Under the pieces are notes generated by a model. That model searched no databases and was not told where the DNA came from. It saw only the letters and a list, made by a program, of their open reading frames with translations. A DNA stretch of 20,148 bases, from the IMG/VR virus record IMGVR_UViG_3300032116_001647, positions 1 to 20,148 of that record; one strand, 5' to 3'. Every line of letters starts with the position of its first letter. The stretch's first letter is position 1. Shown in pieces: positions 20,093-20,148 of this stretch. A program made the position numbers and the translations under genes. This DNA is from a virus.

Positions 20093-20148
20093 GAAAACTA
20101 TTCGACGAGCTCACCGCTCTCGTCTGGACTCTCGCCGGCACAGGGCTC
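20089..20148 (+). CDS. Two-TM membrane protein, right copy, cut by the window end
   Basis: Twenty codons identical to the start of the gene at 866-1036 run off the window edge within the first hydrophobic segment. The ATGA overlap with the upstream stop is preserved. It is truncated by the end of the sequence, not broken. Confidence 0.75.
   Translation, partial: MRKLFDELTALVWTLAGTGL

Larger units (their letters stand above)
19209..20148. repeat. Right copy of the terminal overlap
   Basis: This copy corresponds base for base to 1-925 except for about 20 substitutions and 15 additional bases in the Thr-codon tract. The substitutions cluster in the first 450 bases of the copy and include silent changes (for example cgagccggtgat versus cggaatggagac with one residue change). 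The flanking genes are in the same frame and order, as expected where a circular map closes. Confidence 0.93.

Noticed and set aside
1-20148. Prophage in a host chromosome
   Set aside because: No host genes, integrase, attachment sites or repressor, and the sequence closes on itself as a phage genome.
1-20148. tRNA or rRNA genes
   Set aside because: I saw no cloverleaf-like segment with a conserved T-loop and no ribosomal RNA sequence; gaps are too short for most.

Overview
The window is a compact tailed-phage genome carrying slightly more than one full genome length. Every convincing gene is on the + strand, most neighbours overlap by 1-14 bases, and the order is that of a small HK97-type siphovirus. 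Bases 1-925 reappear at 19209-20148, so one genome unit is about 19.2 kb and the map is circular (circularly permuted or circularly assembled). The two copies are not identical: there are about 20 substitutions and a net 15-base length difference in a Thr-codon tract. They therefore look like two alleles from a phage population rather than an exact terminal repeat. I see no integrase, no lysogeny repressor, no tRNA and no DNA polymerase.

Host: an actinobacterium is likely, because the terminase, methylase, tail terminator and TerL-portal small membrane protein resemble actinophage versions. The secreted protein with long Thr/Ser tracts interrupted by VPETTT is a style common in exported proteins of Acidimicrobiia (Ilumatobacter/Microthrix relatives). 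That host guess is inference only. GC is about 55-60% in most lines I counted.

Layout: (1) 1-1948, end of the tail fibre gene, a small fibre-associated protein, a secreted mucin-like Thr-rich protein, then a lysis cassette (two-TM protein, holin-like protein, M15-type endolysin, single-TM protein), closed by a strong hairpin at 1959-2000. (2) 2024-5285, early/replication region opening with a probable promoter and a 5' hairpin: annealing-protein-like gene, VRR-NUC nuclease, two small Cys-pair proteins, a low-GC DNA methylase, a winged-helix replication-initiator-like protein carrying an iteron-like array inside its gene, three small genes. (3) 5249-7721, secreted lysozyme-like protein, HNH nuclease, a 100-base gap rich in palindromes, small and large terminase. 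(4) 7721-11765, small membrane protein, portal, protease, small beta-rich protein, composite acidic protein, a non-coding gap with four GACACCTC repeats, major capsid protein, then a perfect 14-bp terminator-like hairpin. (5) 11819-14488, neck and tail-tube genes, including a tail assembly chaperone pair joined by a -1 frameshift at A AAC CCT. (6) 14506-19221, tape measure, tail hub-like protein, two fibre proteins, then the repeat of region 1.

How the genes work together: recombination/nuclease proteins and a Rep-like initiator handle DNA replication with host polymerases; HNH plus TerS/TerL package DNA into an HK97-type head; a short tail (tape measure of 533 residues) carries two fibre proteins; and a four-gene lysis cassette ends the cycle. 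The least explained parts are the anchored Thr-rich surface protein, the secreted lysozyme-like protein in the early/packaging region, the intragenic origin-like array and the repeat-bearing leader of the capsid gene.
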